Assembly: GCA_032871835.1 (NCBI GenBank)
Contig: CM065301.1
Location: forward strand, 77,842,069 to 77,906,068
Source of the DNA: Dipteronia dyeriana
Taxonomy: Eukaryota > Streptophyta > Magnoliopsida > Sapindales > Sapindaceae
DNA length: 64,000 bases
Direction: 5' to 3'
How positions within the stretch are numbered: the first letter of the stretch is position 1; each line of letters opens with the position of its first letter. The position numbers and the translations under genes were made by a program. Under the pieces are notes generated by a model. It had not been told where the DNA came from and ran no database searches. It worked only from the letters and a program-made list of their open reading frames with translations. Below, piece by piece: positions 47,094-57,622 of this stretch.

Positions 47094-47744
47094 ATCATCT
47101 GACAAAGCTACACCATTATTGAAAAGCAACCGACAAAGCATCTTATTTATTAAAGCAACCTTATCTGCCGACAAAGCATCTCCTTTATTAAGGCAACATT
47201 ATCTGCTGACAAAACATCTCCTTTATTAAATCAATCTTATCTGACAGTTGTAAACCTAACATGGGTTTACTTCAAACCATAGTTATTTCTTTTCTTATAT
47301 ATTGAGCTAAGTTCTCATTTGTAAGGCAAGTTCAGTTTTTGAGTTTTATTTTCTTATCAAGTGCTCTGCGAGGCATTACTATTCTCTCTTCATCTTTTGT
47401 AAATTTCTGGAATTATATAAATAAAGAATGAGACGTATTTCTGTATAACAACCTTGTTGTCAGACCTATTTGCTTATTGCATTGTAAGAATCTTATTCTT
47501 CTATTTTACTTTTATGACTTATTGTTATTTTCTGGTCTGAGTATATCGGCTGGAAACCAGGACTTATCCGCATAATTTGCTGTGCTGAAAAGGATAGACT
47601 CGGGTAGAACAACACCACGTACTTGGCAGGACCATTGTTTTATACCTGTATTATTAATTTTTTTGTTATTTTTGTTATGTTCTTAAAATTGCTATACTTT
47701 GTACTCTGTGTGCTTACTTATATTATCTTGCTCCATTTTGGTAT
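47094..47744 (+). promoter_or_regulatory. copy E intergenic region (type I, three repeats), cut at the primer site
   Basis: Three 38-bp repeats start at 47132, 47170 and 47208, then TATATATTG at about 47296 and AATAAA near 47421. Viral sequence stops at 47744, after only TGGTAT of the primer site, and meets TA-rich DNA. Confidence 0.72.
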
Positions 47745-47814
47745 AATTATAATATATATAATGATATATATATATATATATATATATCATTATATATTTT
47801 CATAATATATATAT
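47745..47814. repeat. TA-rich microsatellite between virus cluster and Gypsy element
   Basis: TA runs with short interruptions. The Gypsy 3' LTR (in the sense of its minus-strand coding) begins at 47815; TA sequence resumes beyond the other LTR at 59811. Confidence 0.85.
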
Positions 47815-48705
47815 TGTTGATGTTGATTTCTGGATTGTATCAGAAAAGCCAACAAGGATTGGATTTCAGCTGTGATTTCAAAGAGAGAGAGTAGGAGAAA
47901 GTAAACAAGACGAGTTTTTTACATGGTAAAACTCCGATGACCGGAGAAACGTCCACGGGTGGTTGAATGATCAACCGAGTCAAAATCCACTATGAATTTA
48001 TGATGTTACAAGGTCTCGATCTCTCTTTCTTCTCTCTGTATTATCTATGATTGTTGCCGTATCTTCTTTTTTGAGATTACGGGTCTATTTATATGTTTAT
48101 AGAGCCCTAATCTGCTTTGTACAAGTAATAGATCTTTGTATTTAATTACAATTATGTACTTGCTTGAAGCTGATTGTCTTCTTTCCTATTTTGGAGTCTT
48201 GTATTGAGAGTGAATGAGATTATAGTAATGTAGTCCATTTTGGACTTGTTTCCTTATATAAGAACGTAGTTTTTTTTAAAGAAATAAAGTTGTTGCCTGA
48301 TTGGGAACCCTTCCAGCTCAGTATTCTGTTCTCTTTAGGATTCCTTCCTGATATGGATATCTTTGTGTATTTTAATGACCTAATCCGTGTAAACTAGGCA
48401 CTAGGATTTTTATTCAGTTTTCTTCATATTTATCCCGAGCAAGTATAATACCAGCTGGTCCCGAGTAACATCATTTGAGCCCGAGTAGAAGCATCATTTT
48501 GTCAGTCTAGAGTGTCGTTAACTGATCCCTAGTAGTATATAACGTTGATTGACCCTGAGTATGTTTTATTCAACATCTGCTTACTCAGGTTCTTTTCTTT
48601 GGCGATGTCTTGTAGGATATTTTCTGAATGCCTATTCGGATATCCACCTGGCAATTTATCCTCTTTGTTGATGACATGTTCATGCGATAAAATTCACATA
48701 TGACA
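47815..48705 (-). repeat. Gypsy 3' LTR
   Basis: Starts TGTTGATGTTGATTTC and ends CACATATGACA on the plus strand; identical in length to its partner. Contains the 36-nt stem-loop at 47922-47957 and a TTATATAA box near 48258. Confidence 0.93.
47922..47957 (+). repeat. conserved stem-loop in Gypsy 3' LTR
   Basis: CATGG...CCACG outer arms (one mismatch) and CTCCG/CGGAG inner arms, with the shared TAAAACTCCG and GAAACGTCCACGGG words, then AAATCCACTA about 30 nt further on. Confidence 0.6.
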
Positions 48706-48725
48706 ATACCCCCTTAAAATATTTT
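48706..48725 (-). other. Gypsy polypurine tract
   Basis: Directly against the 3' LTR; the minus strand reads TTTTAAGGGGGTAT. The G-rich purine run is the expected plus-strand primer. Confidence 0.65.
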
Positions 48726-49200
48726 TGCTGAACAAGGTTTCTTCGGGCAAAAGTATTTTAATTAGTTTTCAATATCTTTGCAGCACCCGAGTAAATATCT
48801 TGTCCTAATGACATGTTTTAATGATGACCCTGCAAATTTGATTTGCTTCCTTACACGAGATCTTTAATGATGGTGACCTTTTGGAGTTTTGACGGTGAAA
48901 GCCAGTTTTCCTTCAAACACGTGTCTCTTGCCTCTTCGTTTTTCGATATCATTTATGAGAAATTACTCACGCGCTTCCTTGAGCGCCGCCTACATCATTA
49001 ATCCTTATCATTGTTTTTTCCTACCTTAAGATCTAGGGTTTTGTACTTTTTTTTCTGTTAATTCTTCATTGAGACAGACGGTTCATTCTTAAAGATTTCT
49101 CAGCATAAAAAATTTCTTAAAACCCAGATTTTTTTTACGTAGAAAGTCGTGATTTTTCATTGAAGATCTTGCGTCAAACTTTATTCAAGGTTAGTTTTTA
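48726..49200. other. Gypsy 3' region, non-coding, upstream of the antisense ORF
   Basis: No gene. This is the likely promoter or leader side of the plus-strand ORF that begins at 49201. Confidence 0.4.
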
Positions 49201-52125
49201 ATGGAGCCATCTTCCCCGCATCGTCTTTTTAATGTTGCTCTTGATGCATTAGAACGTGGGGATTTCCAGTTGGTTGCTTGCATTAGAAGATTACTGGGGG
49301 AAATCCTTGCTGATGAGCCTCCATTTTTAGAAGTTGATGTTTCTGAGCTTCACCCTGACGTCACTTTTAGCCCTGTATCTAGTTCTTCATCTAGTTTTGA
49401 TTATGATATTTCTAATCACAAGGTACCTCTTCGAAGGATGGGAAAACATCATAGCAGAAGTGAAGTCCGTAAGCACAACTCAAGTGATATTCTGATCAGG
49501 AAATAGACTGTCAATGAGAACGACGTTGAAGAGACGTTCTGAACATCGCTCCTTTCTTTCTCTGCTACTTGCCCGAGTGGGTTTGATACTGAGCCAAATG
49601 TAGTCAGGGCAGACAAGATAGAAAAGTATCGTTCACGATTCGATCTGCCCAACTCGGTCGCTCTGATTCCAGCGGGTGATAGAGCTGTGTGGAATCCTCC
49701 CCCAGGCATGGTGGTAATTTACGGATCTATGCTTTGCTACAGCATCAATCTTCCTTTTCAGCCATTTATAGCCTGGTTTCTGGCTGAAGCAGGGATTGCC
49801 CCGGCTCAATTAACCCCGAACAACTACAAAATTTTGATGTGCATGTGGAACATGTACAGCCGGATAAACTTATCGTTGCCATCCCAAAATGAAATCAGGC
49901 ACTTCTTTACATTGAGGCAACCGGGCAAGTCGGGGACTTACTTCCTCATGTCTAATTCGCCAGATTACTGGGTCCCTAAGAGGACAAAAGTGAGTCGGGA
50001 AGCTGATATCTCCGATGACCCTAAAAAAAGAGGTTTTATATGGGGATTTCCTACGTCCAACAAGTTCTGGAAGAACAGTTGGTTTTTCACCGGAGGGAGT
50101 CTCGGGCTTGAGGTTACTGTTTCAGCTGGTGGCACTCGGACAGTGTTGAAGGTCCCCCGTTTCTTCTGTTCTCCTGAGATTTGGAACAAGAAGAAAATTG
50201 AGTACAACGACGCGGAGCTGACCAGACTTGCTCGGGTAGCGGTTCGCACTTTGGAGAAGAGGAGCAAGACTTATCTCTTCGTCGAGTAGAAGATGATTGA
50301 GTTCGGCTTGTTCGAAAAGATTTCGGGCTATCGTAGGCGATGTAAACGATTTCTGTAACCTTTTCCTTTCATTATATATTTTTGTTTTGCATTCTGACGC
50401 GATTCCTTTTTTCTTCCAAGTGTATAACATAGACGTCGTCTGCGATCTTCAGGCTTGCCAAGTGAAGTCAATTATTCAGGCGAGTCGGAAAGAAGCTTCT
50501 CGTGTAGGCAATGAAGGCAATAAAGGCAATAAAGGCATCGCCCCGTCTGAGTCCGACGAGGAGACTGATGCGGTTGAAGAGCAAGTTCCCGAAGATATCC
50601 CTAAGGACGTTTTTCAATCGACGGCTAGGGAAACTAGTGGTCCAAGTTGCCCGACCGATACTCAGCTGCCTGGCGACGGGCAGGGGCAGAGTGAAGGTTT
50701 CGGTGAGGAGCCTACCGAATGGACTGACGCCTGTGATAGAGGTAATACCTTTGCGGGACAGGTACCCATAGGTCCCGAATTTTTTGAAGCCTTCCGGGAT
50801 GATACTCAGGAGGATCCTGCAGCTGATCTCAGTTTCCACCATTCTCAGGGTGAGAAACGGAAGGCAATAAGCTCTCCAACTCATCCTCTCAAGGTTCCTC
50901 GGGTGGTCTCTTTCTTCGACTCCAGCGATTGTGGCTGTTACTTACCCGAGTGCTGATGTTGGAGCATCGGCGGATGTAGAGGCTTTAGAGCCGAACAGGG
51001 GTTCCCCTTCCTCCCGAGGTTGAAGATCTAGGGGCTGAACCCTCGGGGGTTTCTTCACATCCTTCTCCCCAGGATATGTTGTGGGAGATGTCATCTGGTC
51101 GGGCTTTTATCGAAGACGAATGTTGGAGCTGTTTCTGAGATGGCTCTCTGACTGGCCTTCTTCAGAATTTTTTCAACGGTGAATCTTATGTAAGTAACCC
51201 TTTTCTTTAATTGTTTTACTTGTTTGCTTGATTTTCATATTTTTAATTTAACCTTTTTTGTAGATTATGGTCAAATTCGTTGAGCTAGTTCAGATGCAGC
51301 AACATCAAGCTGATCGAATAAGGCGTCTGGAAGCTCAGCTAAAGGAAAGTGAGGATCGACGTGCTCGGGTCGAAACGGCTTATCAACATGAGGTTGGTTA
51401 TGTATAAGTTTTTGCCGACCACTGTCTGGCAAAGCAGATATAGGGCGATGAGAGGGCTTCTTCGGTAGAAGAGAAAGCAACATCACTTTAGAACTTATTG
51501 TCTTCTGCCCAAGAATCAATGGTTAAGGCCGAGCAGGAAACGGAGCAGTCTAAGTTGGCGTATGAGCAGAAAATTGAAGATCTGGAGTGTTAAGCATTGA
51601 CAGTCGAATCCTTATCCCGAGAGGCCAGGCTGGAACTTGAATTACAAGGGGTGGATCGTTTCAAAAGATCCCCTACCTACGATGCTCTTCTCCTTCGGGA
51701 GTTTCAACAAGGGCTAGTTTCAGCTAGAGAATTCTTTAAAGTCAAGAATCGGGCAACTGAGAAGGTTTGAACTTTTGGGAGCTGTCATTCAAACATCATG
51801 TGGATCGGTCCTTGGAGTCTCTTCAGACTTAGATGAAGGAATGGAGAGCTTACTGCCGTAGCCGAGGTAAAGAGCCCCATCCTATGCATTTAGAGATTCC
51901 ATCCGAACACTCCCTATCGACCTTCTACGCCAATCAATAGTCGATCGTGGAGGGTGTGGAGCCTGATGTCGGGCCGATTCCAGGAGAGGATTACAGTCAA
52001 TGGATGGATGACTCAGTCGACACAATTGCTTGGCCTTCTAACGAAAGTATGCTCCACGAGTACGAGATGGTGTATGACCTGAGTATTGGCAAGGGCTCTA
52101 AATCCTCACAATCCTGACCTGTAGA
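49201..52125 (+). pseudogene. antisense ORF of Tat Gypsy element (PF04195-like 'putative gypsy type transposon' protein)
   Basis: On the plus strand, opposite to gag-pol. An N-terminal frame is open 49201-49506. After a stop near 49539 a second frame holds the conserved block WNPPPGMVVIYGSMLCY, LPFQPFIAWFLAEAGIAPAQ, LTPNNYKILMCMW and WFFTGGSL to 50289. An acidic stretch (SDEETDAVEEQVPEDIPKDV) follows in 50297-50956. A likely 74-bp intron runs 51190-51263 (GTAAGT...TTTTTTGTAG). After it comes a coiled-coil-like segment (RIRRLEAQLKESEDRRARVE) with further stops to about 52120. Such antisense ORFs are known from Tat elements, but their function is unsettled. The block matches my memory of Pfam PF04195; a search is needed. 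Several stops may be mutations or missed introns. Confidence 0.68.
51190..51263 (+). other. putative intron in the antisense ORF
   Basis: GTAAGT donor at 51190 and a pyrimidine-rich tract ending TTTTTTGTAG at 51263; T-rich and 74 bp, typical of plant introns. Confidence 0.5.
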
Positions 52126-52287
52126 TAGGATTTTTTTTTGTACTTTAAACAATCTCTTTGTAAACAATTTTTTGTAAAGAGTTCTTATTGTAGTCACTTT
52201 CGAAAGATCAATAAAATTCCGAGTAGCTTTTCTGAATCTGATGTTTTGATTCTATTGCTAACGAAATTTCTTTAACTTGACTATGGT

Positions 52288-52695
52288 TGCTGAGTATCTT
52301 ATTAAACCAACTTTTTCTAACGTTCGCGTAACTTAACCAAGTATCTTATTAAACCGGTTGTCACCCAAATAATGCCAAGTATCTTATTATACTGGCTCTT
52401 GTAATCTTTATGCCAAATATCTTATTAAACTGGCTAGCTCTGATGTTCGGGTAACTTCACCAAGTATCTTATTAAACTGGTTGTCACCTGAATGATTTTA
52501 ATGCCAAGTATCTTATTAAACTGGCACTTGTAATCTTTATGCTAAGTATCTTATTAAACTGGCTAGCTCTAATGTTCGGGTAATTTCACCGAGTATCTTA
52601 TTAAACTGGTTGTCACCCGAATAATTTTAATGTCAAGTATCTTATTAAACTGGCTCTTGTAATCTTTATGCCAAGTATCTTATTAAACTGGCTAG
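52288..52695. repeat. Gypsy 3' tandem repeat, 129-bp higher-order unit
   Basis: The word AGTATCTTATTAAACTGG (or close variants) begins at about 52293, 52339, 52377, 52425, 52462, 52506, 52544, 52591, 52635 and 52673. Spacing of 44, 38 and 47 bp repeats, giving a 129-bp unit (52377, 52506, 52635; 52462, 52591). Tandem arrays in this position are known from Tat/Ogre elements. Confidence 0.85.
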
Positions 52696-53269
52696 TATTA
52701 TTAACCGTGTCATCTTAAAACAGACAAGTGAATTTATACTTGTGTTTCATACACGGTTGCTACCTGAACATTACATCATGGCTCACCATAATCATATGTT
52801 CGAGTCCTTACTCATTACCGAGGACGTCTACCCAGTTTTTATGTGCAAGGGTTTGCTGAATCATTAAGCTTTTTGAATTACGTAACACAGCTACGCATTT
52901 CACCGAAATTCTTCCCGATAGCGTCCCGAGCTAGTGCATCAGGTTTTCCTTTTTATGAAGGTCATTTGACCTTGCTCGGCTGGCATGCTCCTTCGAGCTT
53001 CTCTGCCCATTCGGGTTTTAATGGTCCCGAGTAGTCTATTTGCATGTTCTTATTATCATGTTTATCTTCCATATGTTCTTATTATCATATGCTTTCTTTT
53101 AGAAATCTCGAGTTCGATGCTTTTCTTTCAGAAATCCCGAGTTTGATTTTTTATTCATAACTGCAAAATCAATAAAGTTTTGAATTCCACAACAAATATT
53201 TATCCCAACTAAAATTGTCATGACTAGAAAAAAGAACAAAAAATAATTTAAGGATAGAAAATCTTCATA
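52696..53269. other. Gypsy spacer between tandem array and integrase
   Basis: No convincing gene. A 63-codon plus-strand frame at 52843 has no recognisable features. Confidence 0.4.
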
Positions 53270-54364
53270 TATTGGGCATTACATCGTCGGGGTAACTATT
53301 AGGTCGTGCAATCCAATATGATCTATGGCTAGCTATTCCTTCGACCTTGTATGGGCCTTCCCATTTGTCAGCCAGGGACCCTGCAGCTTAATTTTTTCTG
53401 TTCAATGACACCTTCTTGATTACCAGGTCTCCTAGCTGGAATTTTCTGACTCGAACTTGAGAGTTGTAGTGGCGAGCTACTCTTTGCTGATATGCCATAT
53501 TTCGTATTCAGGATTTCTCCATTTTCTCTTCTAGCTCATCTAGACTTTGTAATAGCATATCAACGTTCTGATCTTCATCATATAGCCTGACCCGGGGTGG
53601 CGTATATGGCATTTTTATAGGGATAACAGCTTCTGTTCCAAACGCTAAAGTGAATGGAGTCTCTCATGTTGAAGTTCTCGCTGTTGTCCAATATGCCCAT
53701 AATACTTCGGGAAGCTTTTCAACCCAGCTTCCTTTCTTGGCATCTAGCTTTGCTTTGATTTTGTTCACTGCTTCCACCTGCCCATTTGTTTGAGGGTGGG
53801 CAGGTGTGGCATAGTAATTGGCAAATTGGTACTCTTCACACAGCTGTCTGAATTTCAGGTTATCGAACTGAGTGCCATTGTCATTGATTATAGTGTTTGG
53901 GACTCGAAACCTATAAAGTATATTCTTTTTCATGAAATTTATAGTGTTTGCTTCTGTGATATGCACTAATGCTTCAGCTTCTACCCACTTTGTGAAATAG
54001 TCAACAGCTACTATAGCATGCTTCGCTTCACCCCCTGTCCTAGCTGGCATTGGGCCGATTAGATCCAAACCCCACATGGCAAATGGCCATGGGGACGTGA
54101 GGTTTCTAAACTGCTTAGGGAGCTTTCTGATGTCAATAGCAATCCTTTGGCAAGTATTGCAACTTTCTGAACATTGCTGTGCATCTGAGAATATAGTAGG
54201 CCAATAGTAGCGTTGCCTGAGTACCTTATGTGCCAAGTTTTTACCCCCAGTGTGGTTTCCGCAAACTCCTGTATGGATTTCCTATAATATCTGATACACA
54301 TCTTCCTCTGACACACATCTTTAGAGTGTTTGGAAATACTCCCTTCTGTATAATTCTCCTCCAA
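53270..54364 (-). pseudogene. Gypsy integrase
   Basis: Minus strand. The N-terminal zinc-binding half (HKVLRQRYYWPTI, CNTCQR) starts in one frame (54364-54059) and continues in another (54236-53664), so a frameshift lies in this part. Core motifs: GLDLIGPMP with the first Asp, NDNGTQF with the second, and HPQTNGQVEAVNK with the Glu. The C-terminal region to about 53270 (GDLVIKKV, DKWEGPYKV) is outside the open frame, and a stop lies near 53675-53660. Integrase joins cDNA to host DNA. All three catalytic residues are kept. Confidence 0.88.
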
Positions 54365-54569
54365 CCAATGTGTACCTTGCTGATCTTTTCCTGATACGTT
54401 TTGCTTGTAAGGGATCTTCCGATAGCACGCCTTCTTCCAGGAACCTTTTTAGCTGAGTCATCCAACCGTCTGACGATGTTTGGATTTTTGAAATTTCTAA
54501 GTTTCTTTGTTCAACTGTGCTCGGTTTAAGGAGATGTGCAACGAGAATAGTCTTTGGCCTGATTGTGGT

Positions 54570-54971
54570 TGTTGTTGACGCTAGTTTGGACAATGTGTCT
54601 GCCTTTTCATTCTCCTCCCTAGGGATCTGGGTAATCTTATATTCTTTAATTTTTTGGAGGAGCTGTTTCACAATGTCACGGTAGATTATCATGCCTTCAT
54701 TCTTGGCTTGGTACTCGTCCAGGACTTGGTTGACAACTATCTGTGAATCGCTGAATATCTCGACCTCGACTGCCCCGAGAGCAATGCAGATTCTAAGTCC
54801 AGCTAGTAGCGCCTCGTACTCGGCTTGATTGTTGGTTGCTTTAAAGTCAAACCTCATGAAACATTCGACATCGTCTCTTTCTGGAGTGCATACTATAATC
54901 CCTGCCCTGCTGCCATGAGTGTTTGAAGAGCCATCAACATACAGTTTCCATGTGAAACTTTTACCCAACAT
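54570..54971 (-). pseudogene. Gypsy second (archaeal-type) RNase H
   Basis: In the open frame 54971-54321: WKLYVDGSSNTHGSRAGIIV gives the first Asp, NNQAEYEALLAGL the Glu, and VEIFSDSQIVVNQV the next Asp, and IPREENEKADTLSKLAS closes the domain. A second RNase H after the standard one is a hallmark of Tat elements. Catalytic residues are present, and this domain is among the best preserved of the element. Confidence 0.87.
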
Positions 54972-54984
54972 TTTTTTTGCTTCC

Positions 54985-55330
54985 AGATTCGGTTATGTGA
55001 ACTCTGCTATAAAATCTGCCACTGCTTGCCCTTTGAAGGATGTCCTGAGGACATAATGGATGTTGAATTCACTTAGCTCGATAGCCCATTTAGTCAGTCT
55101 TCCTTAAATCTCTGGCTTCTGTAGAATTTGCTTTAATGGGCATTCGGTGAGAACCTGGATTGTATGGGCTTGAAAATATGGCCTTAGCTTCCTTGCTGCC
55201 GAAACCAATGCTAGGGCCATTTTCTCTGCGTATGAACACCTAGTTTCGGCTGGTAGAAATGCCTTGCTAGTGTAGTACACCGGCTTCTGTACTCTATCTT
55301 ATGTTCTAACTAGGGCTGAGCTTGCTGCTA
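54985..55330 (-). pseudogene. Gypsy first (RT-linked) RNase H, broken
   Basis: Minus-strand similarity to RT-linked RNase H (VYYTSKAFLPAETRCSY, LVSAARKLRPYFQAHTI, VLTECPLKQ) without a long open frame, with a TAA near 55107 and another near 55000. Degraded, while the second RNase H beside it is still open. Confidence 0.7.
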
Positions 55331-56431
55331 GTTCTGTGATTGATAAATATAACTGAAGTATTTTTCCCATCCATAGTTTTGAGAGGATGGGTGCCTGCCC
55401 TAGGTATTCCTTGATTTTCAGAAAAGCCTGTTCGCACTCTTCATTCCATTCGAGTCCTTTTCCTTTTTTGATTACTTTAAAAAAAGGTGAGCATCTGTCT
55501 GTTGCTTTTGAGATGAATCTACCTAAGGAAGCTAAGCATCCTGTTAGGCGCTGTACCTTTTTGAGTGTCTTTGGTGAAGTCATTTTCTGCAGGGCCTGGA
55601 TCTTCTCGGGGTTGACTTCGATTCTTCTTTGGTTAACTTGAAAACCCAGGAATCTTCCTGAAGGAACTCCGAATAAACACTTGTTCGGATTTAGCTTCAT
55701 CTGGTATCTCCTTAAGATATCAAATGTCTTTTGCAGATCTGAAGTATGCTTGTCTATTGTGATGCTTTTGGTCAGCATGTCATCAATGTATACTTCCATG
55801 TTCCTTCCAATTTGCCGCGCGAAGATTCTGTTGACCAGCCTTTGATATGTTGCTCCTGCATTTTTTAATCCGAAGGGCATTACTGTGTAACAAAACGAAC
55901 CCTGATCAGTTGTGAACGCTGTTTTTTCCTCGTTAGCCTTGTTCATCCTGATTTGGTTATATCCCGAATAGGCGTCCATGAAACTGAGCAGCTCATGGCC
56001 TGATGTAGCGTCCACCAACTGATCTATCCTCGGAAGTGGGAAACTATCTTTCAGGCATGCCTTGTTCAGATCCGTGAAATCTACGCACATCCTCCACTTT
56101 CCATTCTTTTTTTTGGACGATGACTACATTAGCCACCAATTGAAGGTAATTGACCTCTAATCGATCCTACAACGAGTAGCTTCTCTACTTCCTGTTTGAT
56201 TGCCTGACTTCTTTCGAGATTTAATGATCTTCTGTTTTGTATCACCGGTTTTTCATTCGGGTCCACTGTGAGATTGTGAGATATTATTTGGGCATCTATC
56301 CTGACCATGTCTTCATGACTCCAAACGAACACATCCCTGTATTCTTTAAGTAGATCAATGAGGCTTTGTTTGACTCTTCCTTCCAGGTTGGCCCCGATCT
56401 TGACCTTTTTGTCTGGTTCATCTTCTTTCAA
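55299..56431 (-). pseudogene. Gypsy reverse transcriptase, frameshifted
   Basis: The N-terminal part lies in 56431-56129 (FVWSHEDM near its start). Near 56110, a run of A/T (minus AAAAAAAAG) shifts the frame. The main part 56090-55299 carries CVDFTDLNKAC, FPLPRIDQLVD, SFMDAYSGYNQI, TVMPFGLKNAGATYQR, the catalytic MEVYIDDMLTKS and GRFLGFQVNQRRIE. It would copy element RNA from the 5' LTR primer site. The catalytic pair is intact. The homopolymer shift and a stop at 55297 break the polyprotein. Confidence 0.9.
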
Positions 56432-56521
56432 GGTGATTTCTTCAACCGGTTCAGTTTTGGATTCATTCGGCTCTTCCCTTGGATCGAATTCGAATGATAG
56501 TGGCTTTTTGCTCTAACTCGG

Positions 56522-57280
56522 CTATGTTATAGTGCAAACCTGTTCATTCTTGTCCTTGTATACTGACAGGTTAGCTCTTCGGGCCATCTCTTGGGATCCC
56601 TTGACTACCCTGACCCCCTGTTCGGTCGGGAATTTTATCATTAAGGCATAAGTGGTTGTTACGGCCTTAGTTTTATTCAGGAATGGTCGTCCCAATAGTG
56701 CAATATATGGCCAATTGTCTAAGTCTACCACCACGAGGTCGAGCATTACAGTTCTCTGGCAATGTGCCACTTCAATCTTCACAGGTAGCTTTACCGTCTC
56801 GAGTGACCTGACCTCAACTCCACCGAATTCTCTGAGTGGGGTATGGAAGAGCTGTAGGTCCTTTCGGTCTAACCTGAGTTGATCGTAAACAGCTACATTG
56901 AGAATGTCTACTGAGCTTCCATTATCTATCAGGATTCTCCTGACTTCCCGGTGATCAATCCAGGCACTTATGACCAAGGCGTCATTTGGCCGAATGTCGA
57001 CGCCATGTGAGTCTGCTTCTGTGAATGTTATTGGGTCCCATCCTTCCTTTACCCTCTTCGGGTCTGGCTCAATAGAGTTTACATCAAAGTTATTTCTTGC
57101 TTCTACTGCTTCTCTGATTTCTTGAGTTCGCTCTCGGTTACTTGTTCCAGTGGATGGTCCTCCAAAGATCGTATGTATTACTTGATTGACCTCTGGACTG
57201 GCCCTTTGATTTCGACCAGAGCTGTGATCGGCCCTGATCTCTTTCTTTGCTTCTGATTTTTCACCCCTTTTTAAGATCAC
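56522..57280 (-). pseudogene. Gypsy aspartic protease
   Basis: Open 252-codon frame. The active-site block reads RRILIDNGSSVDILN, the Tat/Retand style in which D-N-G replaces the usual D-T/S-G. It is followed by YIALLGRPFLNKTKAV, the second conserved block of the retropepsin fold. Preceded by a linker with VIHTIFGGP. It is separated from gag and RT by stops. Confidence 0.85.
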
Positions 57281-57622
57281 ATCCTGTAGATGTCCTTCCC
57301 GAATGAGGGTTCTATGTAATCTCTGAGCTGGTTACACTAGGAAGTCTCATGACCGGTTTTCTTGTGGAACCTGTAGTATTTGATTGTATCTCACCAAGCA
57401 AACTGAGATTGACGGCGTGGCTCTTGTACCATATTCTTCGTTTCCAAAATGGCTAGGATTTCCTTCTGTTTTTTCCGAAGAAGGGTGTAGTTGGTGTATC
57501 TAACTCGGTATTTTTCTGTGGTCTGTTCGATATTACGCCCGTTTCCCCCGTCATTGCTCTTTTCTTTCTGTTTTCCCTTTTGGTTCTGTACCTTGGACTC
57601 AACGTCCTTCTCGGGTCTTCCT
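57281..57622 (-). pseudogene. gag-protease linker with remnant zinc-knuckle-like motif
   Basis: Near 57375-57335 the minus strand reads KYYRFHKKTGHETS followed by a TAG and then Cys. Relatives have Cys-x2-His-x-x-x-Gly-His-x4-Cys here; the first Cys is Tyr and a stop precedes the last. Confidence 0.6.

Larger units (their letters stand above)
17009..47744. mobile_element. endogenous florendovirus-like pararetrovirus cluster (seven full or partial copies)
   Basis: Copy A plus-strand 17009 to the primer site at 24526; B plus 24526-25355; then reversed C minus 33448-25356; D minus 40609-33449; F tail minus 41369-40610; then forward again G fragment 41370-41564, a 64-bp coat fragment 41565-41628, and E plus 41629-47744. 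A complete unit (C) is about 8.1 kb, with ORF1 about 1.94 kb codons, ORF2 about 470 codons and a 0.65-0.8 kb intergenic region. There is no integrase and no LTR. The movement protein and the tRNA-Met primer site exclude a Gypsy element. The one-polyprotein plan plus an extra ORF2 fits florendoviruses; the genus call is inference. Confidence 0.88.

Noticed and set aside
17009..47744. Reading the cluster as Ty3/Gypsy elements
   Set aside because: No LTRs and no integrase; a 30K movement protein and a tRNA-Met primer site are present.
17009..47744. An intact, expressible virus copy
   Set aside because: Every copy has several stops, frameshifts or deletions in ORF1.
51997..52197. 66-codon minus-strand frame as an extra pol segment
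   Set aside because: It lies opposite the end of the antisense ORF and has no Gypsy domain.
52288..52695. CRISPR-like array
   Set aside because: Spacers are themselves repeated in a 129-bp cycle and this is plant retrotransposon DNA.
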